A program made the position numbers and the translations under genes. DNA of 64,000 bases from positions 19,573 through 83,572 of the forward strand of contig NZ_SMBU01000026.1 of the NCBI RefSeq assembly GCF_004342485.1, in the 5' to 3' direction. The notes below the pieces were generated by a model. That model had not been told where the DNA came from, searched no databases, and was given only the letters and a program-made list of their open reading frames with translations. The DNA comes from Roseateles saccharophilus (GTDB lineage: Bacteria > Pseudomonadota > Gammaproteobacteria > Burkholderiales > Burkholderiaceae_C). Positions 52,930-61,567 of the stretch are shown one piece after another (the first letter of the stretch is position 1; every line of letters begins with the position of its first letter).

Positions 52930-53781
52930 ATGCCCGCACCCGACCTCGCCCACGGCAGCGACTCCCTGGATCACGAGTTCAGCTTCAGCAAGGCCGACTT
53001 CGACCGCGTACGCGAGCTGATCTACAAGCACGCCGGCATCAGCCTGCATGACGGCAAGCATGCGATGGTCTACAGCCGGCTCTCGCGCCGCCTGCGCGAG
53101 ACCGGGCACAAGAGCTTTGCGAGCTATCTGCAATGGCTGGAGTCTTCCAGCGGCCCGACCGGCGCGCTGGAATGGCAGGAATTCGTCAACTGCCTGACGA
53201 CCAACCTGACCTCCTTCTTCCGTGAGGAGCACCATTTCCACGCGCTGAAGGACGACCTCAGGCCCTTCGTCGGCAAGGCCGTGCGCATCTGGTGTTGCGC
53301 GGCATCGACCGGCGAGGAGCCCTATTCCATCCTGATGACCTGCAGCGAGACACTCGGGTCGGGCGCCTCGGTGCAACTGGTTGCGAGCGACATCGACACC
53401 AATGTGCTGGCCACGGCCAAGCGCGGGGTCTACAACGCCGACTCCCGCGGCCTCGACGCGACGCGGCTGAAGAACTTCTTCATGCGCGGCACGGGCGCCA
53501 ACGCCGGCAAGATCCGCGTCAAGCCCGAACTGCAGCGCTGGGTGGAGTTCCGCACGCTGAACCTGATGGACCAGCAGTGGCAGCTCGGCGACCCCTTCCA
53601 CATGGTGTTCTGCCGCAACGTGATGATCTATTTCGACGCCCCCACGCAGCGCAGGGTGCTGGAGCGCATCCATCGCGTCATGCGTCCGGGCGGCCTGCTC
53701 TTCGTCGGGCATTCCGAAAACTTCACCGAATCGCGCGACCTGTTCAAGCTGCGCGGGAAAACCATCTACGAACGGGTCTAG
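52930..53781 (+). CDS. cheR: Chemotaxis protein methyltransferase CheR
   Basis: 283 residues. N-terminal helical domain (about 18-75, DRVRELIYKHAGISLHDGKHA), then a SAM-methyltransferase domain with WCCAASTGEEPYSILM (motif I) and FCRNVMIYF. It methylates glutamates on chemoreceptors. No C-terminal TPR extension. First of cheR-cheD-cheB; the other che genes are outside the window. ATG with a weak site. Its stop is followed after 9 bp by the third copy of the hairpin repeat. Confidence 0.96.
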   Translation: MPAPDLAHGSDSLDHEFSFSKADFDRVRELIYKHAGISLHDGKHAMVYSRLSRRLRETGHKSFASYLQWLESSSGPTGALEWQEFVNCLTTNLTSFFREEHHFHALKDDLRPFVGKAVRIWCCAASTGEEPYSILMTCSETLGSGASVQLVASDIDTNVLATAKRGVYNADSRGLDATRLKNFFMRGTGANAGKIRVKPELQRWVEFRTLNLMDQQWQLGDPFHMVFCRNVMIYFDAPTQRRVLERIHRVMRPGGLLFVGHSENFTESRDLFKLRGKTIYERV

Positions 53782-53790
53782 AAATGAGAA

Positions 53791-53878
53791 CACCCCCTAG
53801 TGGCTTCGCCGGCCCCCTCAAGGGGGCGCTGCCAGTGGCCTGGCAAAGCCAGTTCCACGGCAGCCGCTCAGTCATTCA
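53791..53878 (+). repeat. Dispersed stop-adjacent hairpin repeat, copy 3 (cheR-cheD)
   Basis: CACCCCCTAGTGGCTTCGCC begins 9 bp after the cheR stop, followed by CCCCCTCAAGGGGG and TGGCAAAGCCA. It is the same element and orientation relative to the upstream gene as at 10591-10685 and 21335-21428, with more substitutions in the first stem. Confidence 0.8.
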
Positions 53879-53922
53879 TCTCCTGGGACGTCAGTCATGC
53901 CAGGCGTCGTGGAACCACTGAC

Positions 53923-54582
53923 ATGAGCACCCCTCTCGCATCCGCCTCGACCCTCGGCAACCCCGCCGCGCTCGCCAAGGTCAACCAGCTCAAGGCCCAG
54001 CCCCGCAAGCAGGGCGAGGCCTCCTTCTTCTTCTACGACGCCCATTTCAAGAACGCGGCCGTCAAGATCCTGCCGGGCGAGTACTTCGTCGACCAGGAGG
54101 ATCTGCTGGTGATGACGACGCTGGGCTCCTGCATCGCCGCCTGCCTGTGGGACCGCGTCGCGCGGATCGGCGGCATGAACCACTTCATGCTGCCCGAGGG
54201 CAATGGCGACTCGGGCCGCTACGGTTCCTTCGCGATGGAACTGCTGATCAACGAGATGATGAAGCGCGGCGCCAGCAAGGCGCGCATGGAGGCCAAGATC
54301 TTCGGCGGCGGCGCCGTCATCTCGGGCATGAACTCGCTGAACGTGGGTGAGCGCAACACCAACTTCGTCATCGACTACCTGAAGCTGGAGCGCATCCCCA
54401 TCGTGTCCAAGGACGTGATGGACGTCTACCCGCGCAAGGTCTGCTTCCTGCCCGCCAGCGGCAAGGCCATGGTCAAGCGCCTGGCGCCGACGAATACCGA
54501 TGCGCTGGTCCAACAGGACCGCGCCGCAATCCAGAAGGTGCAGCCCGTCGCCAGCAGCGGCGGCTCCATCGATTTGTTCTAA
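53923..54582 (+). CDS. cheD: Chemoreceptor glutamine deamidase CheD
   Basis: 219 residues. Catalytic Cys70 in TTLGSCIAACLWD and His87 in GGMNHFMLP, the CheD pair, with GSFAMELLINEM and AKIFGGGAVISGM also conserved. It deamidates receptor glutamines and in some species interacts with CheC. The N-terminal about 35 residues are an extension. The ATG at 53923 is the first after the repeat; upstream in-frame sequence is repeat DNA. Between cheR and cheB, a typical betaproteobacterial order. Confidence 0.95.
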   Translation: MSTPLASASTLGNPAALAKVNQLKAQPRKQGEASFFFYDAHFKNAAVKILPGEYFVDQEDLLVMTTLGSCIAACLWDRVARIGGMNHFMLPEGNGDSGRYGSFAMELLINEMMKRGASKARMEAKIFGGGAVISGMNSLNVGERNTNFVIDYLKLERIPIVSKDVMDVYPRKVCFLPASGKAMVKRLAPTNTDALVQQDRAAIQKVQPVASSGGSIDLF

Positions 54583-54756
54583 GAGAAGCCGTGAACGAAC
54601 CCTTCGCGCCCGCTCATCCCGCCGCAACGCCGCCACTCGGCGTTGCAAATGCTCGCCGTAGCCCTAGCTACGGCTGCGCTTTGCGCCTTGACTGGCGACG
54701 CTGCGACGACCTGCTCGGTCGCGCAGGGTCCAATCACGGCTTCTAGGAGTCCAACG
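54583..54756 (+). other. Structured cheD-cheB intergenic region
   Basis: 174 bp with at least two strong hairpins: GCAACGCCG/CGGCGTTGC (54624-54632 with 54638-54646) and GCCGTAGC/GCTACGGC (54655-54662 with 54667-54674). Also a weaker TGCGAC...GTCGCGCA. No T-run follows, so it is not an ordinary terminator. TAGGAG before cheB is its ribosome-binding site. Confidence 0.6.
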
Positions 54757-55845
54757 ATGGCCAAGACCAAGGTCGTGGTGGTGGACGATTCGGCGCTGGT
54801 GCGCTCCATCCTCACAGAGATCATCAACCGCCAGCCCGACATGGAATGCATCGGCGCCGCCTCCGACCCCCTGGTGGCGCGCGAGATGATCCGCAACCTC
54901 AACCCCGACGTCATCACGCTGGACGTCGAGATGCCGCGCATGGATGGCCTGGACTTCCTGTCACGCCTGATGCGGCTGCGGCCCATGCCCGTCGTGATGG
55001 TGTCCACGCTGACCGAGCGCGGTGCCGAGGTCACGCTGAAGGCGCTGGAGCTGGGCGCGATCGACTTCGTCGCCAAGCCCAAGATCGGTGTAGCCGACGG
55101 CATCCGCCAGCTGGCCCAGGACATCACCGACAAGATCCGCATCGCCTCCAAGGCCCACATCCGCCGTGCCCCGCCGCCACCCGCGCCGGGTGCCGCGCCC
55201 GCCGCGCCGGTCAAGGCCGTCACGATGGCCAGCCTGGGCAAGGCCTCGACCGAGAAGCTCATCTTCATCGGCGCCTCCACCGGTGGCACCGAGGCGACCA
55301 AGGACGTGCTCGTCAACCTGCCCGCCGACAGCCCGGCCGTCGTCATCACCCAGCACATGCCGCCCGGCTTCACGAAGAGCTATGCGGCACGCCTGGACGG
55401 CCTGTGCAAGATCCGCGTGAAGGAGGCCCAGGACGGCGAGCGCATCCTGCCCGGCCACGGCTACATCGCCCCCGGCGGCCTGCACCTGACGGTGGAGCGC
55501 AGCGGCGCCAACTACATCGCCCGCGTACAGGACGGCGAGCCCATCAACCGCCACAAGCCCTCGGTCGAGGCCCTGTTCCTGTCCGCCGCCAAGGTCGTCG
55601 GCCCGAACGCCATCGGCATCATGCTGACCGGCATGGGCGCCGACGGTGCCCGTGCAATGAAGGTCATGAAGGACGCCGGCGCCTACAACTACTGCCAGGA
55701 CGAGGCCAGCTGCGTCGTCTTCGGCATGCCGCGCGAAGCCATCGCGGCCGGCGCGGCCGACGAGGTGCTGCCGCTGAACCAGATCGCCGCCAAGGTGCTG
55801 GAGCGCCTGCGCGCGACGGCCGGCATGTCGATCAACCGCGTCTGA
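54757..55845 (+). CDS. cheB: Chemotaxis response regulator / protein-glutamate methylesterase CheB
   Basis: 362 residues. Receiver (about 1-120) with D10/D11, phosphoacceptor Asp56 in [13 protein letters not shown] and Lys in AKPK. A Pro/Ala linker follows, then the methylesterase domain with catalytic Ser174 in IGASTGG, His in QHMPPGF and Asp in GMGADGARA. It removes methyl groups from receptors for adaptation when phosphorylated by CheA. Good TAGGAG site before the ATG. Third of cheR-cheD-cheB. Overlaps the end of a small convergent gene by 14 bp. Confidence 0.97.
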   Translation: MAKTKVVVVDDSALVRSILTEIINRQPDMECIGAASDPLVAREMIRNLNPDVITLDVEMPRMDGLDFLSRLMRLRPMPVVMVSTLTERGAEVTLKALELGAIDFVAKPKIGVADGIRQLAQDITDKIRIASKAHIRRAPPPPAPGAAPAAPVKAVTMASLGKASTEKLIFIGASTGGTEATKDVLVNLPADSPAVVITQHMPPGFTKSYAARLDGLCKIRVKEAQDGERILPGHGYIAPGGLHLTVERSGANYIARVQDGEPINRHKPSVEALFLSAAKVVGPNAIGIMLTGMGADGARAMKVMKDAGAYNYCQDEASCVVFGMPREAIAAGAADEVLPLNQIAAKVLERLRATAGMSINRV

Positions 55846-56122
55846 CGCCGGCACGGGCCGGCGCGTCGGCTGGCGCCGGCGGCAGCAGGGGCTTGAAACC
55901 GTCGAGTGCCCTGGCCGTGGGCGGCACCCACACCATCCGGGCCGGCCTCGCGGGCTTGGCCCCGGCCACGATGGCCATGCCCGCCGCACGGTCGGCCGCG
56001 GCCGCCTTCAGCTCCGCATTCGTATCGGTGAGCGCCTGCGCGTTCAGGGCCAGGCCTTGCAGTGTCAGCACCGCCAGCGGCGTGAAGGGCAGTGCGGCGA
56101 TCCAGCGAAGCAGCGTCTTCAT
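55832..56122 (-). CDS. Small exported protein of unknown function
   Basis: 96 residues. [30 protein letters not shown] gives a signal peptide of about 30, leaving a 65-residue Ala/Pro-rich mature part with a [14 protein letters not shown] helix and [18 protein letters not shown] five bases before the ATG argues it is real. No family recognised. It diverges from a LysR gene 97 bp away and could be its target. Converges with cheB, overlapping by 14 bp. Confidence 0.6.
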   Translation of the reverse strand: MKTLLRWIAALPFTPLAVLTLQGLALNAQALTDTNAELKAAAADRAAGMAIVAGAKPARPARMVWVPPTARALDGFKPLLPPAPADAPARAGVRRG

Positions 56123-56183
56123 GGGAACCTCCATTTGCGAATGCTGGTTATGCTATTGATCCAACTTCCATCGAAGAAGCGGT

Positions 56184-56210
56184 TAATTCTTCATTGCTTG
56201 GTTTGAATTA
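56184..56210. promoter_or_regulatory. Candidate operator between small gene and LysR gene
   Basis: TAATTC and GAATTA (56184-56189, 56205-56210) form an inverted repeat with a 15-bp spacer in an A+T-rich stretch 9 bp before the LysR ATG. The arms fit a LysR-type dyad, including a T-N-A pattern. Confidence 0.4.
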
Positions 56211-56219
56211 CTTACCAAC

Positions 56220-57149
56220 ATGAGCTCGCTGGACCGTTTTCCGCTGCACTACCTGGCAGCCTTCCGTGCCGCGGCACAGACCGAAAACCTGCGCGCCGCG
56301 GCCGAAAGCCTGCATCTGACGCACAGCGCGGTCAGCCAGCAGATCCGCGCCCTCGAGGCCCGGGTCGGCTTCGAGCTGTTCACGCGCCAGGGCCGGCGCC
56401 TGGCGCTGAACCCCGCTGGCCAGGCCATGCAGCGGGCGGTGGCCCGGGTGTTCGCCGAATTGCAGGCCGGGCTGCTGGCCGCCGCCCAGGCCCATGGCAG
56501 CGCGGCCCAGACGCTGCGCGTGACCGCCCTGCCCTCCTTCGCGCAGCGCTGGCTGCTGCCACGGCTGCCGCGCTGGCAGGCGCTGCAACCCTGCATCACG
56601 CTGGAGCTGCATTCGTCGCAGCAGCTCGTGGATCTCGAACGCGAGGGCTTCCACCTCGGCCTGCGCATCGGGCGCGGCCCCTGGCCCGGCCTGGCGTCCG
56701 AGCCCCTGTTCCATTCGCCGCACATCGTCGTCACCGCGCCGGCCCTGGCGCAGCGCCTCGTGGGGGTGCCGCTCGAACTGCTGGCCCAGCAGCCCTTGCT
56801 TGGTGACGCCGACCTGTGGCGGGACTGGTTCACGCAGGCGGGCTACAAGGCGGCCGCCCCAAAACCGGTGGCGAGCTTCAACGACGCAGCCTTGCTCGGT
56901 CAGGCAGCCGAGCAGGGCATGGGCGTCGCACTGACGCGCGAGCTGTTTGCCGCCGACGCGGTGCTCGATGGCCGGCTGGTGCGCGTGTCGGCCCAGGCCA
57001 TCGACGAGGACGCCTCACGCGACTATCAGGTCGTCTACCCCGAGGCCCTGCGCGACGACCCGGCCGTGCGCGCCTTCTGCGACTGGCTGCACGCCGAGAT
57101 CGCGGCGCTGCAGCAGAGGCTCACAGAAACAGCTGCTGCAGATCGCTGA
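56220..57149 (+). CDS. LysR-family transcriptional regulator (GcvA-like)
   Basis: 309 residues. N-terminal winged HTH (about 6-65): LHYLAAFRAAAQTENLRAAA and LTHSAVSQQIRALEARVGFELFTRQGRRLAL. The rest is the substrate-binding periplasmic-like fold; RVTALPSFAQRWLLPRL is typical of the GcvA/AmpR branch. The effector is unknown. It diverges from the small exported protein gene, a possible target. Its stop overlaps convergent hemW by 29 bp. Confidence 0.92.
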   Translation: MSSLDRFPLHYLAAFRAAAQTENLRAAAESLHLTHSAVSQQIRALEARVGFELFTRQGRRLALNPAGQAMQRAVARVFAELQAGLLAAAQAHGSAAQTLRVTALPSFAQRWLLPRLPRWQALQPCITLELHSSQQLVDLEREGFHLGLRIGRGPWPGLASEPLFHSPHIVVTAPALAQRLVGVPLELLAQQPLLGDADLWRDWFTQAGYKAAAPKPVASFNDAALLGQAAEQGMGVALTRELFAADAVLDGRLVRVSAQAIDEDASRDYQVVYPEALRDDPAVRAFCDWLHAEIAALQQRLTETAAADR

Positions 57150-58284
57150 GGAAGTCGAAGCCGCGCTCGGTGGGCTGGATGCGCGCCGGATCGGCCTCGA
57201 GAAGGCCACGGGCGCGCGCCGTCTCCAGCGCGCCGGCGATGCTGGACGGCGGCAGGCCGGTGCGCTCGAGGAACTGCGTCACCGTGACGCCGTCCTTCAA
57301 CCGCAGCGCGTTCAGCATGAACTCGAAAGGCAGGTCCTTGCGCGCGACCTCGTGCTCGTTGCTGACCTTGTTGTCCTGGGCCATGAAGGCGGCCGGCTCG
57401 CGCCAGCGCACCTGGCGCAGCACGCGATTCGGGAAGCTCAGCTTGCTGTGCGCGCCGGCGCCGATGCCGAGGTAGTCGCCGAACTGCCAGTAGTTCAGGT
57501 TGTGCGCGCAGCGGTGGCTCTCGCGGGCGAAGGCCGAGACTTCGTAGCGCGACAGGCCCGCGGCTGCCGTCTTGCGGGTGATCAGGTCCAGCATGTCGCT
57601 GGCGAGGTCAGCATCAGGCAGGCCGGCCGGCGTGCGCGTCGCGAACACCGTGTTGGGCTCGATGGTCAGATGGTAGATCGACAGATGGGGCGGATTGAAG
57701 GCCAGCGCGGCGTCCAGCTCGAGCGCCAGCTCGTCCAGCGTCTGGCCGGGCAGCGCATACATCAGGTCGAGGTTGAAGGTCTCGAAGGCGGCGGCCGCCT
57801 CGGCCAGCGCCTCGCGCGCCTGGCCCGCGCTGTGCACGCGGCCGAGCTTCTTCAGCTGCGCGTCGTCGAAGCTCTGCACGCCCACCGACAGCCGCGTGAC
57901 GCCGGCCTGGCGGAAGCCCTTGAAGCGCTCGCGCTCGAAGGTGCCCGGGTTGGCCTCCAGCGTGATCTCGCAGCCCGGCTCCAGCGGCAGCCGGGCGCGG
58001 ATGTCGGAGATCAGCTGGGCGATCTGCCCGGGGTTGAACAGGCTGGGCGTGCCGCCGCCGACGAAGATGCTGACGACCGGCCGGCCCCAGATCAGCGGCA
58101 GCGCAGCCTCCAGGTCGGCGCGCAGCGCGGCGAGGTAGGCCTCGGCCGTGTCGACCGCCAGTGCGCCATCCTTGACCTCATGCGAATTGAAGTCGCAGTA
58201 GGGGCATTTGCGCAGGCACCAGGGCAGGTGCACATACAGCGCCAACGGCGGCAGCGCGGGCAGCTGCAGCGTGCCCGGGCGCAT
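57121..58284 (-). CDS. hemW: Heme chaperone HemW (coproporphyrinogen III oxidase-like radical SAM)
   Basis: 387 residues. Radical SAM CxxxCxxC at Cys23, Cys27 and Cys30 (WCLRKCPYCDF), the HemW pattern. FVGGGTPSLF and SVGVQSFDD follow, with a C-terminal HemW extension including FEFMLNALRL. HemW binds heme and inserts it into respiratory enzymes rather than oxidising coproporphyrinogen. Start MRPGTLQLPAL at 58284, 13 bp after rdgB. A TTG overlapping the rdgB stop (CTTGGCTGAGC) is a possible coupled start. Last of the kinase-to-hemW operon. Confidence 0.94.
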   Translation of the reverse strand: MRPGTLQLPALPPLALYVHLPWCLRKCPYCDFNSHEVKDGALAVDTAEAYLAALRADLEAALPLIWGRPVVSIFVGGGTPSLFNPGQIAQLISDIRARLPLEPGCEITLEANPGTFERERFKGFRQAGVTRLSVGVQSFDDAQLKKLGRVHSAGQAREALAEAAAAFETFNLDLMYALPGQTLDELALELDAALAFNPPHLSIYHLTIEPNTVFATRTPAGLPDADLASDMLDLITRKTAAAGLSRYEVSAFARESHRCAHNLNYWQFGDYLGIGAGAHSKLSFPNRVLRQVRWREPAAFMAQDNKVSNEHEVARKDLPFEFMLNALRLKDGVTVTQFLERTGLPPSSIAGALETARARGLLEADPARIQPTERGFDFLSDLQQLFL

Positions 58285-58297
58285 CAGGTGGGTCAGC

Positions 58298-58918
58298 TCA
58301 GCCAAGTTTCCAGACCTCGCGCATCTGGCGCACGAGTTCGCCTGCGGCCAACGCACGGTGGCTGTGGATGTTCTTCTCAACCGGGCCCAGTTCGGCAACC
58401 GCACGGCATAGCGGCGGAATGAACATCAGCGGGTCATAGCCGAAGCCACCGGTGCCGCGCGGCGTCGTCAGGATGCGGCCGGACCAACGGCCCATCGCGA
58501 CCAGCGGCTCGGGGTCGGCCGCACTGCGCACGGCCACCAGCGCACAGACGAAGCGCGCGCCGCGGTCCTGTGCGTCGTCGACACCGGCCAGTTCGCGCAG
58601 CAGCCGCTCGTTGTTGGCCGCGTCGCCCTTCTCGCCGCCGGCGTCCAGCGCATAGCGGGCCGAACGCACACCGGGCGCGCCGCCTAGGGCATCGACGCTC
58701 AGCCCAGAGTCGTCGGCCAGGGCCGGCAGGCCGCTGGCCCTGGCCGCATGGCGGGCCTTGGCCAGCGCGTTCTCGGCAAAGGTCTCGAAGGGCTCCTCGG
58801 CCTCCGCGATGCCGAGGCTGCCCTGCGTGACGAGTTCGATGCCCAGCGGCGCGAACAAGGCCTGCAACTCGACGAGCTTCTTCGCGTTGTTGGAGGCGAG
58901 GACGAGCTTCATGCTCAT
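58298..58918 (-). CDS. rdgB: RdgB/HAM1 (d)ITP/XTP pyrophosphatase
   Basis: 206 residues. Starts [16 protein letters not shown] with SNNxxK, then [24 protein letters not shown], and ends with the conserved [10 protein letters not shown]. It hydrolyses non-canonical purine triphosphates (ITP, dITP, XTP), protecting DNA and RNA. The start at 58918 overlaps the rph stop (ATGA). It lies between rph and hemW, a common rph-rdgB-hemW order. Confidence 0.97.
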   Translation of the reverse strand: MSMKLVLASNNAKKLVELQALFAPLGIELVTQGSLGIAEAEEPFETFAENALAKARHAARASGLPALADDSGLSVDALGGAPGVRSARYALDAGGEKGDAANNERLLRELAGVDDAQDRGARFVCALVAVRSAADPEPLVAMGRWSGRILTTPRGTGGFGYDPLMFIPPLCRAVAELGPVEKNIHSHRALAAGELVRQMREVWKLG

Positions 58919-59646
58919 GCCTTCAGTGCCGCCTGCTGGGCCGCGATCAGCTCGCGGATGCCCTTGTCGGCCAGATCCAGCAGCGCGTTCATCTCGTCGC
59001 GCGTGAAGACGACGCCCTCGGCCGTGCCCTGCAGCTCGACGAAGCCGCCGGCGCCGGTCATGACGACGTTCATGTCGGTGTCGCAGGCGGAGTCCTCGGT
59101 GAATTCGAGGTCCAGCAGCGGCACGCCGTCGACGATGCCGACCGAGATCGCGGCGACCGCATCCTTGATCGGCGACGCGGCGATCTTGCCCTCGGCCAGC
59201 AGCTTGTTCACCGCATCGCGGGCCGCGACGAAGGCGCCGGTGATGGCCGCCGTGCGCGTGCCGCCGTCGGCCTGCAGCACGTCGCAGTCCAGCGTGATGG
59301 TGCGCTCGCCCAGAACGCCCAGGTCGAACACGGCGCGCAGCGAGCGGCCGATCAGGCGCTGGATCTCCTGCGTGCGGCCGCTCTGCTTGCCCTTGGCGGC
59401 CTCGCGGTCGCCGCGGGTGTGGGTGGCGCGCGGCAGCATGCCGTACTCGGCCGTGACCCAGCCCTCGCCCGAACCGCGCTTGTGCGGTGGCACGCGCTCC
59501 TCGACCGAGGCCGTGCACAGCACGCGCGTCGCGCCGAACTCGATCAGCACCGAGCCCTCGGCATGCACGGTGAAACCGCGGGTGATGCGCACGGGGCGCA
59601 GCTGGTTGGCGGCGCGGCCCGCGCTGCGCGTGAAGGTCTTGGTCAT
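58915..59646 (-). CDS. rph: Ribonuclease PH
   Basis: 243 residues. N-terminal [41 protein letters not shown] and [13 protein letters not shown] (phosphate and RNA-binding), then [20 protein letters not shown]. It trims the 3' end of pre-tRNA phosphorolytically. It follows a PP2C gene by 15 bp and overlaps rdgB by 4 bp. The catalytic and RNA-binding segments are complete, so it should be active. Confidence 0.97.
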   Translation of the reverse strand: MTKTFTRSAGRAANQLRPVRITRGFTVHAEGSVLIEFGATRVLCTASVEERVPPHKRGSGEGWVTAEYGMLPRATHTRGDREAAKGKQSGRTQEIQRLIGRSLRAVFDLGVLGERTITLDCDVLQADGGTRTAAITGAFVAARDAVNKLLAEGKIAASPIKDAVAAISVGIVDGVPLLDLEFTEDSACDTDMNVVMTGAGGFVELQGTAEGVVFTRDEMNALLDLADKGIRELIAAQQAALKA

Positions 59647-59661
59647 GGAGAAAAAAAGAGG

Positions 59662-60570
59662 TTAGCGACGGTTGGCGCCGCGGCCGGATTGGCGGATGAC
59701 TTCGTTGATCTCGCGCACGGCGCGTTCGATCTCCTCGTCGTCCATCGCGGCGACGAGGTCGGCGTCCAGCGCCCCCTGGATGGTGGACGCGAAGCCGGAG
59801 TTGCCGAGGTTCTGCGTCGTGTCGCCGGCAGGGTCACCCTCGCCTTCCCATTCGACGGCCAGAACGGTGACGTTGTCGCTGCGCTCGCCGCCGCGGCGCA
59901 GCGCCTCTTCGACGAGCTCGGGCGCGGCCTCGGAGATGGCCTGGTCGGCCATCTGCTGGACGATCTCGTGATCCTCGACGCTGCCCCACAGGCCGTCGGA
60001 GCACAGCAGCAGGCGGTCCGCGGACTCCAGAGTGAGCGGCCCCTGGCAGTCGATCATGGGCTTGCCGGGGCTGCCCAGGCAGGTGAAGAGCACGTTGCGG
60101 TTGAAGGGCTCGTTGCCGCGCCCGACGCGGCCCAGCGCCTCCTGCAGCTCGGAATAGGAGTGGTCACGCGTGCGGGCGATCAGCTTGCCGCCACGCACGA
60201 GATAGAGGCGCGAGTCGCCGCAATGCGCCCACCAGGCCTGATTGCCCTGCAGGATGCAGGCGACGACCGTGGTGCGGGGCGTGTCGGTCAGGCCCTTGCT
60301 GGCCGCATAGCGCAGCAGCTGCTGGTGGGCGATGACGATGGTCTCCTGCAGGAAGCGCTGCGGGTCCTCGAGCACCGGCCGGGCGTCCTGCTGGAACAGC
60401 GCGGCCAGGGTCTGCAGCGCGATCTGAGCCGCAACCTCGCCTTCGGGGTGCCCACCCATACCATCGGCCAGCGCAAACAGGCCCGCCTCCCGCGTGTAGC
60501 AATAGCCCATGCGGTCTTCATTGGTCTCGCGACCGCCGCGGCGGCTGACCTGGAAGACGCTGAATCTCAA
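59662..60570 (-). CDS. PP2C-family serine/threonine phosphatase
   Basis: 302 residues. PP2C motifs in order: RETNEDRMGY, LFALADGMGGHPEG (metal-binding Asp), CGDSRLYLVR, LLLCSDGLWG and RSDNVTVLAVEW. The last about 55 residues are an acidic helical tail (DDEEIERAVREINEV). It probably reverses the action of the Ser/Thr kinase encoded just upstream, with which it overlaps by 4 bp. Such a kinase-phosphatase pair in front of rph-rdgB-hemW suggests a constitutive signalling switch. Target proteins are unknown. Confidence 0.93.
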   Translation of the reverse strand: MRFSVFQVSRRGGRETNEDRMGYCYTREAGLFALADGMGGHPEGEVAAQIALQTLAALFQQDARPVLEDPQRFLQETIVIAHQQLLRYAASKGLTDTPRTTVVACILQGNQAWWAHCGDSRLYLVRGGKLIARTRDHSYSELQEALGRVGRGNEPFNRNVLFTCLGSPGKPMIDCQGPLTLESADRLLLCSDGLWGSVEDHEIVQQMADQAISEAAPELVEEALRRGGERSDNVTVLAVEWEGEGDPAGDTTQNLGNSGFASTIQGALDADLVAAMDDEEIERAVREINEVIRQSGRGANRR

Positions 60571-61535
60571 GCTTTGGCTCCGGACTTCAAGTTCTCAAGT
60601 TGCAGTTTGAGGCGCTCGCTGAAGCTGAGCTTGGTGTAGCGCCTTTCGGTCTCGCGGGCGAGCTCCTTCTGCAGCGCGAACACGCTCTGCGGCCGGGCCA
60701 GCGGGTCCAGCGACATGCACCACTCGGTCACTTCGAGCAGGTTGTCGGAGTAGACATTGCGCAGGCGCGACAGGCTCAGGGACAGGCGGTCCTTCTCCAG
60801 GCGCTGCGGCGCGTCGTTGGGCGGATAGCCCTGCATGCAGGCGTAGATGCAGGCGCCGATGGCGTAGATGTCGGTCCAGGGACCGAGCGAGCCGTCGCGG
60901 CGGTACATCTCCGGCGCGGCGAAGCCCGGCGTGTACATCGGGCGGATGAAGTTGCCTTCCTTGCTCAGCACCTCGCGCGCGGCGCCGAAGTCCAGCAGCA
61001 CGGCCTTGTTGTCGTTGGTGATGAAGATGTTGGCCGGCTTGATGTCCAGGTGCAGCATCTTGTGCTGGTGCACGATGCGCAGGCCGCGCAGGATCTCGTC
61101 GAAGAGGCTGCGGATGGTCGACTCGCGGAAGACCTTGTCGCGCTTCATGTCGCGTGCGGTCACGATGAAATCCTGCAGCGTGTCGCCCTGCAGATAGTTC
61201 ATGACCATGTAGACGGTCTCGTTCTCGCGCAGGAAGTTCAGCACCGAGACGACGCTGGGATGCGAAATCTGCGCGAGCGAGCGGCCTTCTTCGAAGAAGC
61301 TCTTCAGCCCGAGCCGGTACAGCGGCTGCTTTTCGGGCTTGACGCGGGGCGTCAGCTCCCCCGGGGAGCGCTCGGCAAGCGACGAGGGCAGATATTCCTT
61401 CAGCGCGACCAGATGGTGGTCGGGGTCCTCGGCGAGGTAGACAACGCCGAAACCGCCCGCCGCCAGCCGCTTGATGATCTGGTAGCCCCCAACCACCGTG
61501 CCTGCGGGCAAGGGCGCCGGCTTCGGCTTGGACAT
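60567..61535 (-). CDS. Hanks-type serine/threonine protein kinase
   Basis: 322 residues. P-loop GxGxxG-like motif RLAAGGFGVVYLAED, VALKEYLP with the Lys, catalytic loop HLDIKPANIF (HLD in place of HRD), DFGAARE and TPGFAAPE. No membrane helix or sensor domain follows; only a short C-terminal helix (about 280-322). It is a cytosolic kinase, operating with the PP2C phosphatase downstream. It diverges from yicC, with only 32 bp between starts. Confidence 0.93.
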   Translation of the reverse strand: MSKPKPAPLPAGTVVGGYQIIKRLAAGGFGVVYLAEDPDHHLVALKEYLPSSLAERSPGELTPRVKPEKQPLYRLGLKSFFEEGRSLAQISHPSVVSVLNFLRENETVYMVMNYLQGDTLQDFIVTARDMKRDKVFRESTIRSLFDEILRGLRIVHQHKMLHLDIKPANIFITNDNKAVLLDFGAAREVLSKEGNFIRPMYTPGFAAPEMYRRDGSLGPWTDIYAIGACIYACMQGYPPNDAPQRLEKDRLSLSLSRLRNVYSDNLLEVTEWCMSLDPLARPQSVFALQKELARETERRYTKLSFSERLKLQLENLKSGAKA

Positions 61536-61567
61536 AATCGCGTTTTATCTGTTTCTACGAGTGCGAA

